A DNA stretch of 60,646 nucleotides from assembly GCA_019314375.1 (NCBI GenBank), contig JAFCZJ010000008.1, positions 1-60,646 on the forward strand, written 5' to 3'. The position numbers were made by a program, and so were the translations under genes. The stretch comes from Deltaproteobacteria bacterium. GTDB taxonomy: Bacteria > Myxococcota > B64-G9. The notes beneath the pieces are model-generated. The model did not search any database, was not told the origin of the DNA, and saw only the letters and a program-made list of their open reading frames with translations. Shown here in pieces: positions 16,782 to 24,248 of the stretch (positions are counted from its first letter, which is position 1; the number at the start of each line of letters is the position of its first letter).

Positions 16782-17633
16782 ATGGGCGCCCCCCTGGGCT
16801 TCGTTCCCCTCGATCAATTGGAAGACGTCTGCGAGTTGTTGTCGGCGGACGGTCCATCCGTGCACCTGCTCGGAGGTGGCACCTCACGGCCCATCGCTGA
16901 TTGTTTGCTTTTGGTGGATCTGCAGCGGGTGGAAGCCCTCGGCGGCCTGGGCGAAGATGCCCAGGGGCGGCTGCACCTTGGAGCGACCTTGCGTTTGGGG
17001 GAGGTGGCCAAAAACGAAATCTTGCGCAGGCGGGCTCGTCTTTTGGCCCTGGCATGCGGCCAGTTGGGGCACAAGCAATGGAGACGCAGAGCCACGCTGG
17101 CGGGGGTTTTGATAGGGGCTGGGTCCTCCGGCGGATTGTGGCCGGCCCTGGACTGCCTGGACGCGGTGGCGGTGTTGCGCTCGCGGGATGGGGGGCGCAG
17201 CTTGGCGATCCGGGGCAGCCAGGCGCGTGAATGGCGTGCCCTATTGACCCCGGACGAGCTTGTGGAATCCTTGCGCGTCCCGATTCGTCGTGGCCGGCAA
17301 TTGAGCTTGCATGCTGTGAACGATGGAGGCCGCGGGCCAATTTTGGCTCTATTGGCCCGGCGTCACCGGGATGGATCCTTGTCCAGGGTTCGTATCGCTT
17401 TTGGGGGTGGACCGGAGTCCGACCTCGCCCGGGAGGCGGAGGCTTTGCTGACCGAAGGGGCCATCGATGAGGCGCGAGTCCTGTCTTGGGGTCGGATGCT
17501 CCTTGATGCATGGCCTGGGGATGGGGTTCGTCAAGTGGTGGGTGAAGTCCAACAGGGTCTGCTGGCCCACGTGGAGCACATGCGTGTCTTGCGCCTAAGG
17601 CGTCGCCGTCGGGCGAAGAGGAGGGCGGGATGA
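16782..17633 (+). CDS. FAD-binding subunit of xanthine dehydrogenase type (CoxM/XdhB-like), divergent
   Basis: A 283-residue protein matching the medium FAD subunit. HLLGGGTSRPI is at the first FAD-binding loop (the family has GGGTDL), LRLGEVAKNEIL follows, then the second loop RRRATLAGVLIGAGSSGG, where the family has RNxATIGGNxxxASPAAD, and a C-terminal CODH-flavoprotein-like domain (RVAFGG-like segment RIAFGGGPES). The acidic residue that normally ends the second loop is missing. The start is ATG 16782, two bases after the xdhC stop; the frame upstream overlaps xdhC. The end overlaps the next gene by four bases (ATGA). It would pass electrons from the 2Fe-2S subunit to NAD or another acceptor. 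Confidence 0.82.
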   Translation: MGAPLGFVPLDQLEDVCELLSADGPSVHLLGGGTSRPIADCLLLVDLQRVEALGGLGEDAQGRLHLGATLRLGEVAKNEILRRRARLLALACGQLGHKQWRRRATLAGVLIGAGSSGGLWPALDCLDAVAVLRSRDGGRSLAIRGSQAREWRALLTPDELVESLRVPIRRGRQLSLHAVNDGGRGPILALLARRHRDGSLSRVRIAFGGGPESDLAREAEALLTEGAIDEARVLSWGRMLLDAWPGDGVRQVVGEVQQGLLAHVEHMRVLRLRRRRRAKRRAG

Positions 17634-18235
17634 GCCTGAAGGTGGCGGGTGTTGTGTTGGCGGCAGGCCTTTCTACTCGCATGGGGAAGTCCAAGGCTTT
17701 GCTCAAGGTGGGCGACAGCGTTTTTCTCGACAGCATGGCCGAGGCTTTGCGACTTGGGGGGTGTGATCCGGTCTTGGCGGTGGTCTCTGGAGACCTCGTG
17801 CCCATCCGTCAGGCATGCAGCCTTGAGGGTGTGAGGCTTGTGTCCAATCCGCGCCCTGAAGGCGGGCAGATTTCCTCATTGCGCTGTGCGATGCGGGCTT
17901 GTCCGGATGCAGGGGGATGGCTCGTGGTTTTGGTGGATCAGGGGCAGGTGATGCCCGAGAGCGTTTCGGTCGTGCGGCAGGCCCTTGATAAACGGGCAGT
18001 TGCCGTGGCGCGGTATCAAGGACAATTTGGGCATCCCACGGCTTTTGGCTTGGCCTTGGCTGAATCGCTGCTCGGTCCCGAGGCCGATCAAGGTGCGCGC
18101 CGGGTGGTTGAGGCGCAAGCGCGGAAGGACCAGGTGGCCTATGTCGATGTGGACGATCCAGGGGTGACCCGCAATTTGAATCGGCCGGAGGACTATCGGG
18201 ATTTTCTCCAAGACCTGTTGGATAGTGAAAAATGA
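17630..18235 (+). CDS. mocA: MocA/MobA-like molybdenum cofactor nucleotidyltransferase
   Basis: A 201-residue NTP-transferase-fold protein. It has the nucleotide-binding signature VVLAAGLSTRMGKSKALL at about residues 8-25, NPRPEGGQISSLRCA, and DVDDPGVTRNLNRPEDY near the C-terminus, all as in MocA/YgfJ-type enzymes that attach CMP (or GMP) to molybdopterin. The expected DxP metal-binding motif reads VDQGQVMP here, a small deviation. The start overlaps the upstream stop (ATGA) and the end overlaps the comEC start in the same way, so it is translationally coupled on both sides. The location in a molybdenum-hydroxylase operon fits cofactor dinucleotide formation for that enzyme. Confidence 0.85.
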   Translation: MSLKVAGVVLAAGLSTRMGKSKALLKVGDSVFLDSMAEALRLGGCDPVLAVVSGDLVPIRQACSLEGVRLVSNPRPEGGQISSLRCAMRACPDAGGWLVVLVDQGQVMPESVSVVRQALDKRAVAVARYQGQFGHPTAFGLALAESLLGPEADQGARRVVEAQARKDQVAYVDVDDPGVTRNLNRPEDYRDFLQDLLDSEK

Positions 18236-20673
18236 GCGAATCCGACCGGCTGCCCATGGCCCGGCCATTGCTCAGTCTGGCCTGTGCTTATGGCCTGGGC
18301 CTGGTTCTGGGGACCCTGTGGCCTCAACCCGGATGGCCGGTTTGGGTGCTGGTGGCCATGGTGGGTCTGTTGACGGTTCTCCTGGCCTGGAGCCGGCGCG
18401 GGGGCGTCTTGCGGATTTATCTGTGGTTGGCCATCGTGATCTTGTTGGGATGGCAGGCCTTGTCTGCTCCGCGCCTCGCGATGACCTGGCCTGAAGGACG
18501 CGTGCGCCTGGTCGGTCGTGTCATCACGCAACCGGAATACCAGGCGGCGGGACTTCGTTTGGATCTCCAGGTCGAAGCCCTGGCGAAAGCAGGTGAAGAG
18601 CTCGAGGCATGGCCCGCGCGGGTTCAGTTACGCATCGAAGACGCAAAGGCTTGCCCCCTCTTGGGACGCGGGGACCGTTTGCGGTGGATGGGGCGGCTGC
18701 GTCCGCCCAGGCACCGGCAAAACTTCAGGCGGCCGGATCCGGCTGAAACCCAGGCCCGTCGCGGCATTCAGGGCCTGGCCTGGGTTGAGAACTGTGACCA
18801 GGTATTGGTCGATGAGCGACCGGCCGAGATGGATCCCATGCGCTGGGTCCAAGTCTGGAGGCAGCAACTTCGAGACGCCATACGCTCAAGGCAGGCGACG
18901 ACCGAGGCCAGGGCCTTGGTGATGGCTTTGAGCCTGGGCGACGCCAGCGCCGTGCCCGACAGTCTTCGGGAGGACTTTGCCCTTTCTGGTTTGGCCCACC
19001 TTTTGGCCATCTCGGGCTTACATTTGGGCTTCGTCTCTTTGGGGCTTTATGGATTGCTGCTCTTTGTCCTGATCCGTGTTCGGTCCTTGGCGTTGCGTTT
19101 CGATGTGCGGGCTGTGGCGGCCGGGTTGGTGATTCCGGCGGTGCTGATACTGACTTTGTTGACTGGAGCCCGCCTGCCCACAGTGCGTGCAGCAGCCATG
19201 GTCTTGGCATTTTTGCTCGCCGTCATCATGAGGCGCCGGGTGGACCCTTTGCAGACGCTGGCCGCGGCGGGATTGTTCATTCTGGCTCTGTGGCCCGGTT
19301 CGCTTTTCGAGCTTTCTTTTCAGTTGAGCGTGGTTGCTGTTTTGGCGGTGGTGATCTTGGCACCCGCCTTGGCTCGTCGATTGCGCGTCCCCTGGGGTGG
19401 CGTACTGGATGGACCCTGGTCCAGACGCGTGCTGCACAGGGCCTTACAGCTCCTTGTCGTGACCCTGGCTGTCACCTTGGGTACCGCGCCCCTGGTGGCG
19501 CGGGCCTTCCATCAGGTGAGCCTGGTGGGACTGGGGGCCAACCTGCTGGCGGTGCCTCTGTGCACCTGGGGTATTGTCCCGCTGGCGTTAACGGCCGCGG
19601 TACTTCAACCGCTGAGCGATGGCCTTGCGTCAGGACTGCACCACGTGGCTTTGTCTCTCAGCGATGTCTTGGCATCCATCGCCACCGGGGCTTCGTCGGT
19701 GCCGGGTGCCAGTTTGGGCATGAGTCCGGGCAGTCTGGACGTCTTTCTCTGGTATGCCAGTTTGGGGGCAATCCTATGGGGTTGGCGCTTCCGCTGGGGT
19801 CGACTGCTGGCGGTGGCCGGCTGCCTGATTTTGGTGGCATCAAGTTTGTGGGGGCGATTGGGACCGGCGGAAAGAGACCGGCTGGAGCTGGTCATGCTGG
19901 ATGTGGGGCAGGCAGAGTCCATTTTGCTGCGCTTACCCGATGGACAAGATTGGCTCGTGGATGGGGCAGGGCGCTACGGTGACTACGATGCAGGAAAAGC
20001 GATCCTGGTGCCTGCGCTTTCCGCCCTGGGTGTGCGACGTTTGGATGCCGTGGTGGCCACCCATTGTCATCCGGATCATATCGGTGGAATGGCCAGCGTT
20101 TTGCGGGTATTTCGGCCCGAACGCATCATGGTCTCGCCTCATTTTGCCCATTGCGATGAAGATTCGGAGCCGGCTCTGAGGGATCTGAGAGTTGAGGCTG
20201 AGCGTGGCCAAGTGAAGTGGATTGAGCTGAAGGCCGGGGATCAGATGGAAATGGGTGGTTTGCAGCTTCGGGTCTTGTGGCCGCCCCTGGAGGTTGAGGA
20301 CCTGGATGAGAATGCGCGATCCTTGGTTTTGCGATTAACCTGGGCGGGCCGGTCCCTGCTGCTGACCGGGGATTTGGATGGAGAGGGAGAAGAAGGCTTG
20401 CTTGCCAGTGGGCAGGTTTTGCAGGCCGATTTGCTTAAGGTCGGTCATCATGGGAGTCGCGGTGCGACCAGCGAGGCCTTCCTGATGCAGGTCAAACCGA
20501 AGCAGGCTTTGATATCGGTCGGGGAGGGCAATCGATACGGGCTACCCAGTAGACAGACCCTGGACCGACTGGAAAGAGCGCGTGTTGAGGTTTGGCGAAC
20601 GGACCAGGATGGTGCTTTGCGGGTGGAGATTAATTCGGAAGGTCTTATTGAAACGGAATCAGCTGCTCGGTGA
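18232..20673 (+). CDS. comEC: ComEC/Rec2 DNA-uptake channel protein
   Basis: An 813-residue inner-membrane protein thought to carry single-stranded DNA into the cytoplasm during natural transformation. Order of parts: N-terminal membrane helices, a soluble OB-fold region (about 85-210), the Competence membrane domain with the family motif LAHLLAISGLHLG near residues 255-267 and many helices to about 530, then a C-terminal metallo-beta-lactamase domain with LVMLDVGQAES, THCHPDHIGG, LLTGDL and KVGHHGSRGATS. The length is typical. The start ATG overlaps the stop of the MocA-like gene (ATGA), so comEC is the last gene of the molybdenum-enzyme operon. Its last 15 bases overlap the convergent birA. 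Confidence 0.94.
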   Translation: MSESDRLPMARPLLSLACAYGLGLVLGTLWPQPGWPVWVLVAMVGLLTVLLAWSRRGGVLRIYLWLAIVILLGWQALSAPRLAMTWPEGRVRLVGRVITQPEYQAAGLRLDLQVEALAKAGEELEAWPARVQLRIEDAKACPLLGRGDRLRWMGRLRPPRHRQNFRRPDPAETQARRGIQGLAWVENCDQVLVDERPAEMDPMRWVQVWRQQLRDAIRSRQATTEARALVMALSLGDASAVPDSLREDFALSGLAHLLAISGLHLGFVSLGLYGLLLFVLIRVRSLALRFDVRAVAAGLVIPAVLILTLLTGARLPTVRAAAMVLAFLLAVIMRRRVDPLQTLAAAGLFILALWPGSLFELSFQLSVVAVLAVVILAPALARRLRVPWGGVLDGPWSRRVLHRALQLLVVTLAVTLGTAPLVARAFHQVSLVGLGANLLAVPLCTWGIVPLALTAAVLQPLSDGLASGLHHVALSLSDVLASIATGASSVPGASLGMSPGSLDVFLWYASLGAILWGWRFRWGRLLAVAGCLILVASSLWGRLGPAERDRLELVMLDVGQAESILLRLPDGQDWLVDGAGRYGDYDAGKAILVPALSALGVRRLDAVVATHCHPDHIGGMASVLRVFRPERIMVSPHFAHCDEDSEPALRDLRVEAERGQVKWIELKAGDQMEMGGLQLRVLWPPLEVEDLDENARSLVLRLTWAGRSLLLTGDLDGEGEEGLLASGQVLQADLLKVGHHGSRGATSEAFLMQVKPKQALISVGEGNRYGLPSRQTLDRLERARVEVWRTDQDGALRVEINSEGLIETESAAR

Positions 20674-21447
20674 TGGGGTGGATTCATCGGCTGGCTCTAC
20701 GTCTCCAGCCTCTACTTTTCGCCATGTATTGTGGTCGTCCCGTACGAGCAGGCGACCCGCTCCGTCCAAGGATGAAGCCTGGCCAAGCCATGTCGGTTGT
20801 CCAGGCGGGGAAACTCGCACGCGGCGACCCAGGGTCATGCAGTGGGCCGCCAACGCGGGTGCGATGCGATCCGGATTGGATCGCCAGGACGATATCCACA
20901 GGGCCAAAGCATCCAGGAGCGTGTCGAGCAGAGCCTGGCGTTCGACGGGTGCTTCTCTGATTTGCAGTAAGCTGGTGGCCGGCCATCGGAGATCAGGAGG
21001 CAATTGGTTGACTTGAACATTCGCGTTGATGCCCACCCCCAGGACGCAGGCTGGATTTTTTGTGGACTCAGGACCTTCGACCAAAACGCCTGCGATTTTC
21101 ATGTTGTCGACTAAGACGTCGTTGGGCCATTTGATGCGGGCAATATGCTTGCTTTCGATGAAGGCAGCCACCGTTTCTCGCACCGCCAGGGCACCCACCA
21201 GGGGCAGCAAGCGCATGGGTGCCAATCCACAATGTATCACCGTGCTCAGATAGAGATTGCATGCGGCCGGAGAATGCCAGTCACGACCTCGGCGCCCGCG
21301 ACCCGCCGTCTGTGCGTCGGCCACAATTACGGCACCATCTTCGGCACCTGAACGAATCCAATCCAAGGCCCTGGCATTGGTCGAGTCCGCTTGGTCAAAC
21401 CAACGAAATTGTTTAAGTCCAGGAGCTTCTAGGGGCCGGACGCTCAA
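20659..21447 (-). CDS. birA: Biotin-[acetyl-CoA-carboxylase] ligase, no DNA-binding domain
   Basis: A 262-residue group I biotin protein ligase that makes biotinyl-AMP and biotinylates carboxyl-carrier proteins. Motifs visible are QADSTNARAL, the biotinyl-AMP loop AGRGRRGRDWHSP (about residues 48-60), RIKWPNDVLV with the catalytic Lys, KIAGVLVEG and VLGVGINANV. The N-terminal helix-turn-helix of bifunctional BirA is absent, so it should not act as a repressor. The only start that keeps the family N-terminus is TTG at 21447. It follows nadC by about 100 bases that contain two inverted repeats. The 3' end overlaps comEC by 15 bases. Confidence 0.92.
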   Translation of the reverse strand: MSVRPLEAPGLKQFRWFDQADSTNARALDWIRSGAEDGAVIVADAQTAGRGRRGRDWHSPAACNLYLSTVIHCGLAPMRLLPLVGALAVRETVAAFIESKHIARIKWPNDVLVDNMKIAGVLVEGPESTKNPACVLGVGINANVQVNQLPPDLRWPATSLLQIREAPVERQALLDTLLDALALWISSWRSNPDRIAPALAAHCMTLGRRVRVSPPGQPTWLGQASSLDGAGRLLVRDDHNTWRKVEAGDVEPADESTPSPSS

Positions 21448-21468
21448 TTAGGACCATCCAAGTCCAGC

Positions 21469-21525
21469 CCCGTGTCGCTTTGCGCCACGGGATAAGATGT
21501 TCTAACTCGTAACGAGTGGTTGGAA
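21469..21525. promoter_or_regulatory. Two inverted repeats between nadC and birA
   Basis: A hairpin with arms CCCGTG/CACGGG (21469-21474 and 21486-21491, 11-base loop) is followed by a short palindrome ACTCG-TAA-CGAGT (21505-21517) with partly matching flanks. The hairpin lacks a T-run on either strand, so a simple intrinsic terminator is unlikely. Placed about 20-80 bases before the birA TTG start, they could be an operator, an mRNA structure or an RNA-processing site. No known regulator site was recognised. Confidence 0.35.
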
Positions 21526-21547
21526 TAATTGAGTGAAGGAATCACGT

Positions 21548-22390
21548 TTATGCCTGCTTTAGAACATCTAAAGCAATGTCGGCAGCCACAGCGCTATGGG
21601 TTAATGCTCCCACTGAGACGTAATCGACCCCGGCATCCGCCGCGGCTCGAATGGTACTGAGATTGATGCGACCAGATGCCTCCGTTAGAGCGCGACCCTG
21701 GATCCATTGGACGGCCTTGGCCATGCGCGAAGGACTCATGTTGTCGAGCATGACGATATCAGCGCCCGCGGCGATTGCTTGCCTGACCTGCTTCATGTTT
21801 TCGCACTCCACCTCGATCTTGACCGTAGGCGGGATGCGCTTTCGCGCTTTGGTGACGGCTTTGGCGATGGAGCCTGCCGCGAGGATGTGATTGTCCTTGA
21901 TCATGACGCCGTCGAAAAGGCCCATTCTGTGGTTGTGGCCCCCCCCGGCGCGGACCGCTGCCTTTTCGATTTGTCGGAGGCCCGGTGTGGTTTTTCGTGT
22001 ATCCAGAAGACGGCAGCGGCTTCCCTTCAGGGCGTTTACGTGGGCGCGGGTTAGCGTGGCGATGCCCGACATGCGGCGCAGAAAGTTGAGCGCGGTGCGC
22101 TCGCCCGTCAAGACGGACTGGGCCGGGCCGCTGATTGTGGCCAGGTGACGCCCCTGGGTGACGACCGCACCCTCTTTGGTTTTCGCCTTGAATCGACAGC
22201 TTGGGTCGAGGCGAGAGAACACGCGGGCGGCGACATCCAAACCGGACACCACCAGGGACTCACGCGCCACAAATCGAGCTGTGACCTGGGCGGGTTTGGT
22301 GAACAGAGCCTCGGTGGTGAGGTCCCCGGTACCAATATCTTCGGCGAGGGCCAATTCGATGAGCGCATCCAATTGAGGCTGGGTCCCCAT
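21548..22390 (-). CDS. nadC: Nicotinate-nucleotide (quinolinate) phosphoribosyltransferase NadC
   Basis: A 280-residue enzyme of de novo NAD synthesis: quinolinate + PRPP to nicotinate mononucleotide, CO2 and PPi. Motifs are EDIGTGDLT at the N-terminus, ALNFLRRMSGIAT, LDTRKTTPGLR, AVRAGGGHNHRMGL, IKDNH, EVECENM and DIVMLDNMSP, all at usual positions. The start is ATG 22390 with AGGAGG four bases upstream; thirteen more in-frame codons exist upstream but lie in the terminator. The ribosome site directly follows the T-run of an intrinsic terminator. No nadA or nadB is in the window. birA follows on the same strand. Confidence 0.95.
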   Translation of the reverse strand: MGTQPQLDALIELALAEDIGTGDLTTEALFTKPAQVTARFVARESLVVSGLDVAARVFSRLDPSCRFKAKTKEGAVVTQGRHLATISGPAQSVLTGERTALNFLRRMSGIATLTRAHVNALKGSRCRLLDTRKTTPGLRQIEKAAVRAGGGHNHRMGLFDGVMIKDNHILAAGSIAKAVTKARKRIPPTVKIEVECENMKQVRQAIAAGADIVMLDNMSPSRMAKAVQWIQGRALTEASGRINLSTIRAAADAGVDYVSVGALTHSAVAADIALDVLKQA

Positions 22391-22400
22391 GATGCCTCCT

Positions 22401-22435
22401 AAAAAAAAAGAGGGGATGATCAGGATCATCCCCTC
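22401..22435 (-). terminator. Intrinsic terminator after the RomR-like gene, abutting the nadC ribosome site
   Basis: On the minus strand a perfect 12-bp stem (GAGGGGATGATC / GATCATCCCCTC) with a two-base loop is followed by nine T (22409-22401). It lies 24 bases after the stop of the response-regulator gene (22459). The AGGAGG ribosome site of nadC begins immediately after the T-run. Confidence 0.9.
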
Positions 22436-22458
22436 TCGTGGGCTGCCTTATGGAAGAA

Positions 22459-24018
22459 TCAGTCCTTCAGCTTTTCCTCGACAAGCTTTTCGATTTCTTC
22501 ACGGAGAATGGCTTCAGCAAGCTTCGGCACAATTTCCCAGACCACTTTTTCGATGATCTCTTTGGCCATGGCCTCCAGCTCTTCCTTGGGAAGGGCGGCC
22601 GCGATCGCCGGCGCGGCATCCTCAGGCTGGTGTCCTACTTCTTCCGGTTTGGGAATGAAGTCGGTCATGGGTGCCAAGTCGGGTTTGTCGTCGCTCATGC
22701 CTGTGTCGTCAATTTCCAGATCATCTGCCTCAGGCACTTCCGTGTCGTCTACGTCAATGTCCACGTCATCAGCAGCTGCCACCGCAGGCTCTGGGACTTT
22801 CTCGACCTCGAGGTCCTTGGGTGTCGGCTCAAAGGGTGTGGGCATCTTGTCGATGTTCTCTCTTGGGGTCTCCAAAGGCGCGGGTTCGATAGCTGCGGGT
22901 TCCAGAATTTCGGGCTCCATGGCCGCTGGTTCCAAAGGATCCGGTTCGAGCGGTTCGGGCTCAATGGTTTCGGGCTCAATGGCTTCAGGCTCAATGGCTT
23001 CAGGTTCAATGGCTTCAGGTTCAATGGCTTCAGGTTCAATGGCTTCGGGCTCAATGGCCGCAGGCTTAACAGGCTTGGGCTCAAAGGGCTTGGGTTCAAA
23101 GGGCTTGGGCTCCAGGGGCTTGGGCTCAAAGGGCTTGGGCTCCAGGGGCTTGGGCTCAAAGGGCTTGGGCTCCAGGGGTTTGGGCTCCAGGGGTTTGGGC
23201 TCCAAGGGTTTGGGCTCAAAGGGCTTGGGCTCAAGGGGCTTGGGCTCAAAGGGCTTGGGCTCCAGAGGCTTGGGCTCCAAAGGTTTGGGCTCCAAAGGTT
23301 TGGGCTCCAAAGGTTTGGGCTCCAAAGGTTTGGGCTCCAAAGGCACAGGATCCGCTGCAGATGCTGGAATCGGGGCCGGGTCCAAGGGCTTGGGTGCGGC
23401 AGGCGCCAAGGGTGCTGGCGCTGGGGGAGGCGAAAATGGCTTGGGTGCTGGCATCGGTGCCGGATCCAGTGGCTTGGGCGCAGCAGGTGCCAAGGATATT
23501 GGCGCTGCGGGTGCCGGCGCAGGGGTCGCAGGCGGAGGCGAAAACGGCGGAGGTGCAGCCACCGGTGGAACAGCCGGAGCTGCGGCTGGTGGCATGGGCG
23601 CAGGCTGTGTTGTCGCAGGCTGGTCCGGTGCTGGCGTCGCTTGCGCGGGGGAGGCGCTCAAAAGCGCATTGACCTTCTCGATCAAGGCCTGGCTTTCGAA
23701 GGGCTTGGTGATGTGCCCATCGGCCCCCACTTCCTTGGCGCGATTTTCATCGAAGGCCTCAAAGGTGCCCGCCAGAAGCAAGACGGGAATGCCTTGCAAG
23801 GAAACATCCGCCTTGATGGCCTGGCATACTTCATAGCCGTTTTTCTTCGGCATGATCACGTCCGCCAAGACGATATCCGGTTTGATTTCCTTTGCTTTGT
23901 GGATGGCATCCTCTCCGTTGTCGACGGAAGTGATGTCGAAATCCTCGTTGGCAAAAGTGATGTTGACCACGCGCTGGATGGTGATGCTGTCATCCGCCAA
24001 AAGCAGGGTCTTGGGCAT
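22459..24018 (-). CDS. Response regulator with repetitive Pro-rich linker and Glu-rich C-terminal helix (RomR-like)
   Basis: A 519-residue protein. Residues 1-120 are a receiver domain: acidic pair in LLLADDSIT, phosphoacceptor Asp in IVLADVIMP, Lys in HITKPFE; the switch Thr/Ser position looks like Ala (LLLAGT). Then comes a long Pro/Ala-rich region and about 30 pentapeptides of PKPLE/PEAIE type, an acidic stretch, and a conserved-looking helical end (AKEIIEKVVWEIVPKLAEAI, then LREEIEKLVEEKLKD). Receiver + Pro-rich linker + Glu-rich helix is the layout of RomR, the polarity regulator of gliding motility in Myxococcus; identity with RomR is inferred from layout only. The start is ATG 24018 after GAAGGAGG. 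A strong terminator follows. There is no DNA-binding domain. Confidence 0.8.
   Translation of the reverse strand: MPKTLLLADDSITIQRVVNITFANEDFDITSVDNGEDAIHKAKEIKPDIVLADVIMPKKNGYEVCQAIKADVSLQGIPVLLLAGTFEAFDENRAKEVGADGHITKPFESQALIEKVNALLSASPAQATPAPDQPATTQPAPMPPAAAPAVPPVAAPPPFSPPPATPAPAPAAPISLAPAAPKPLDPAPMPAPKPFSPPPAPAPLAPAAPKPLDPAPIPASAADPVPLEPKPLEPKPLEPKPLEPKPLEPKPLEPKPFEPKPLEPKPFEPKPLEPKPLEPKPLEPKPFEPKPLEPKPFEPKPLEPKPFEPKPFEPKPVKPAAIEPEAIEPEAIEPEAIEPEAIEPEAIEPETIEPEPLEPDPLEPAAMEPEILEPAAIEPAPLETPRENIDKMPTPFEPTPKDLEVEKVPEPAVAAADDVDIDVDDTEVPEADDLEIDDTGMSDDKPDLAPMTDFIPKPEEVGHQPEDAAPAIAAALPKEELEAMAKEIIEKVVWEIVPKLAEAILREEIEKLVEEKLKD
22929..23343 (-). repeat. 15-bp tandem repeats encoding (PKPLE/F)n and (PEAIE)n
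   Basis: About 28-30 tandem 15-bp units lie inside the response-regulator gene. One block encodes KPLEP/KPFEP and a second EAIEP, with high codon identity within each block. Because neither strand meets a stop in these repeats, long spurious frames appear on the plus strand. Confidence 0.85.
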
Positions 24019-24182
24019 CAAGGCCTCCTTCGCATCCCCGGCGGGCTTTTCATGGCCGGAGTGCCCTGGATGTTAGATCGTGTTCCTCGCCTAACTAAGT
24101 AATAAAACGAAGCTTCACGTAACACGAAGGAGCTGGGCTGTCAAGAGATCCCCGAAATCCCAGATCTTGTAAGGAAAAGCAT

Positions 24183-24211
24183 TTGACGTGCTGCGTCATT
24201 TGGGTTATTCT
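24183..24211 (+). promoter_or_regulatory. Predicted sigma70-type promoter for the lipase-like gene
   Basis: TTGACG (24183-24188), 17-bp spacer, TATTCT (24206-24211). Transcription would begin near 24218, about 30 bases before the TTG start at 24249. Confidence 0.55.
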
Positions 24212-24248
24212 GAGTCTGCAATCGAGTTGATCTGGAGGATTTAGAGCC

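Noticed and set aside
22438-24102. Two long plus-strand open frames (554 and 442 residues) opposite the response-regulator gene
   Set aside because: They are antisense to a receiver-domain gene with clear motifs and a ribosome site; their composition is low-complexity Gly/Leu/Ser arising from the stop-free 15-bp repeats.
24126-24160. TTGACA on the minus strand (near 24135-24140) as promoter of the RomR-like gene
   Set aside because: At 16-18 bp spacing the -10 candidates (TTACGT, TACGTG) are poor, so it is not listed as a feature, although a promoter must lie somewhere in 24019-24248.
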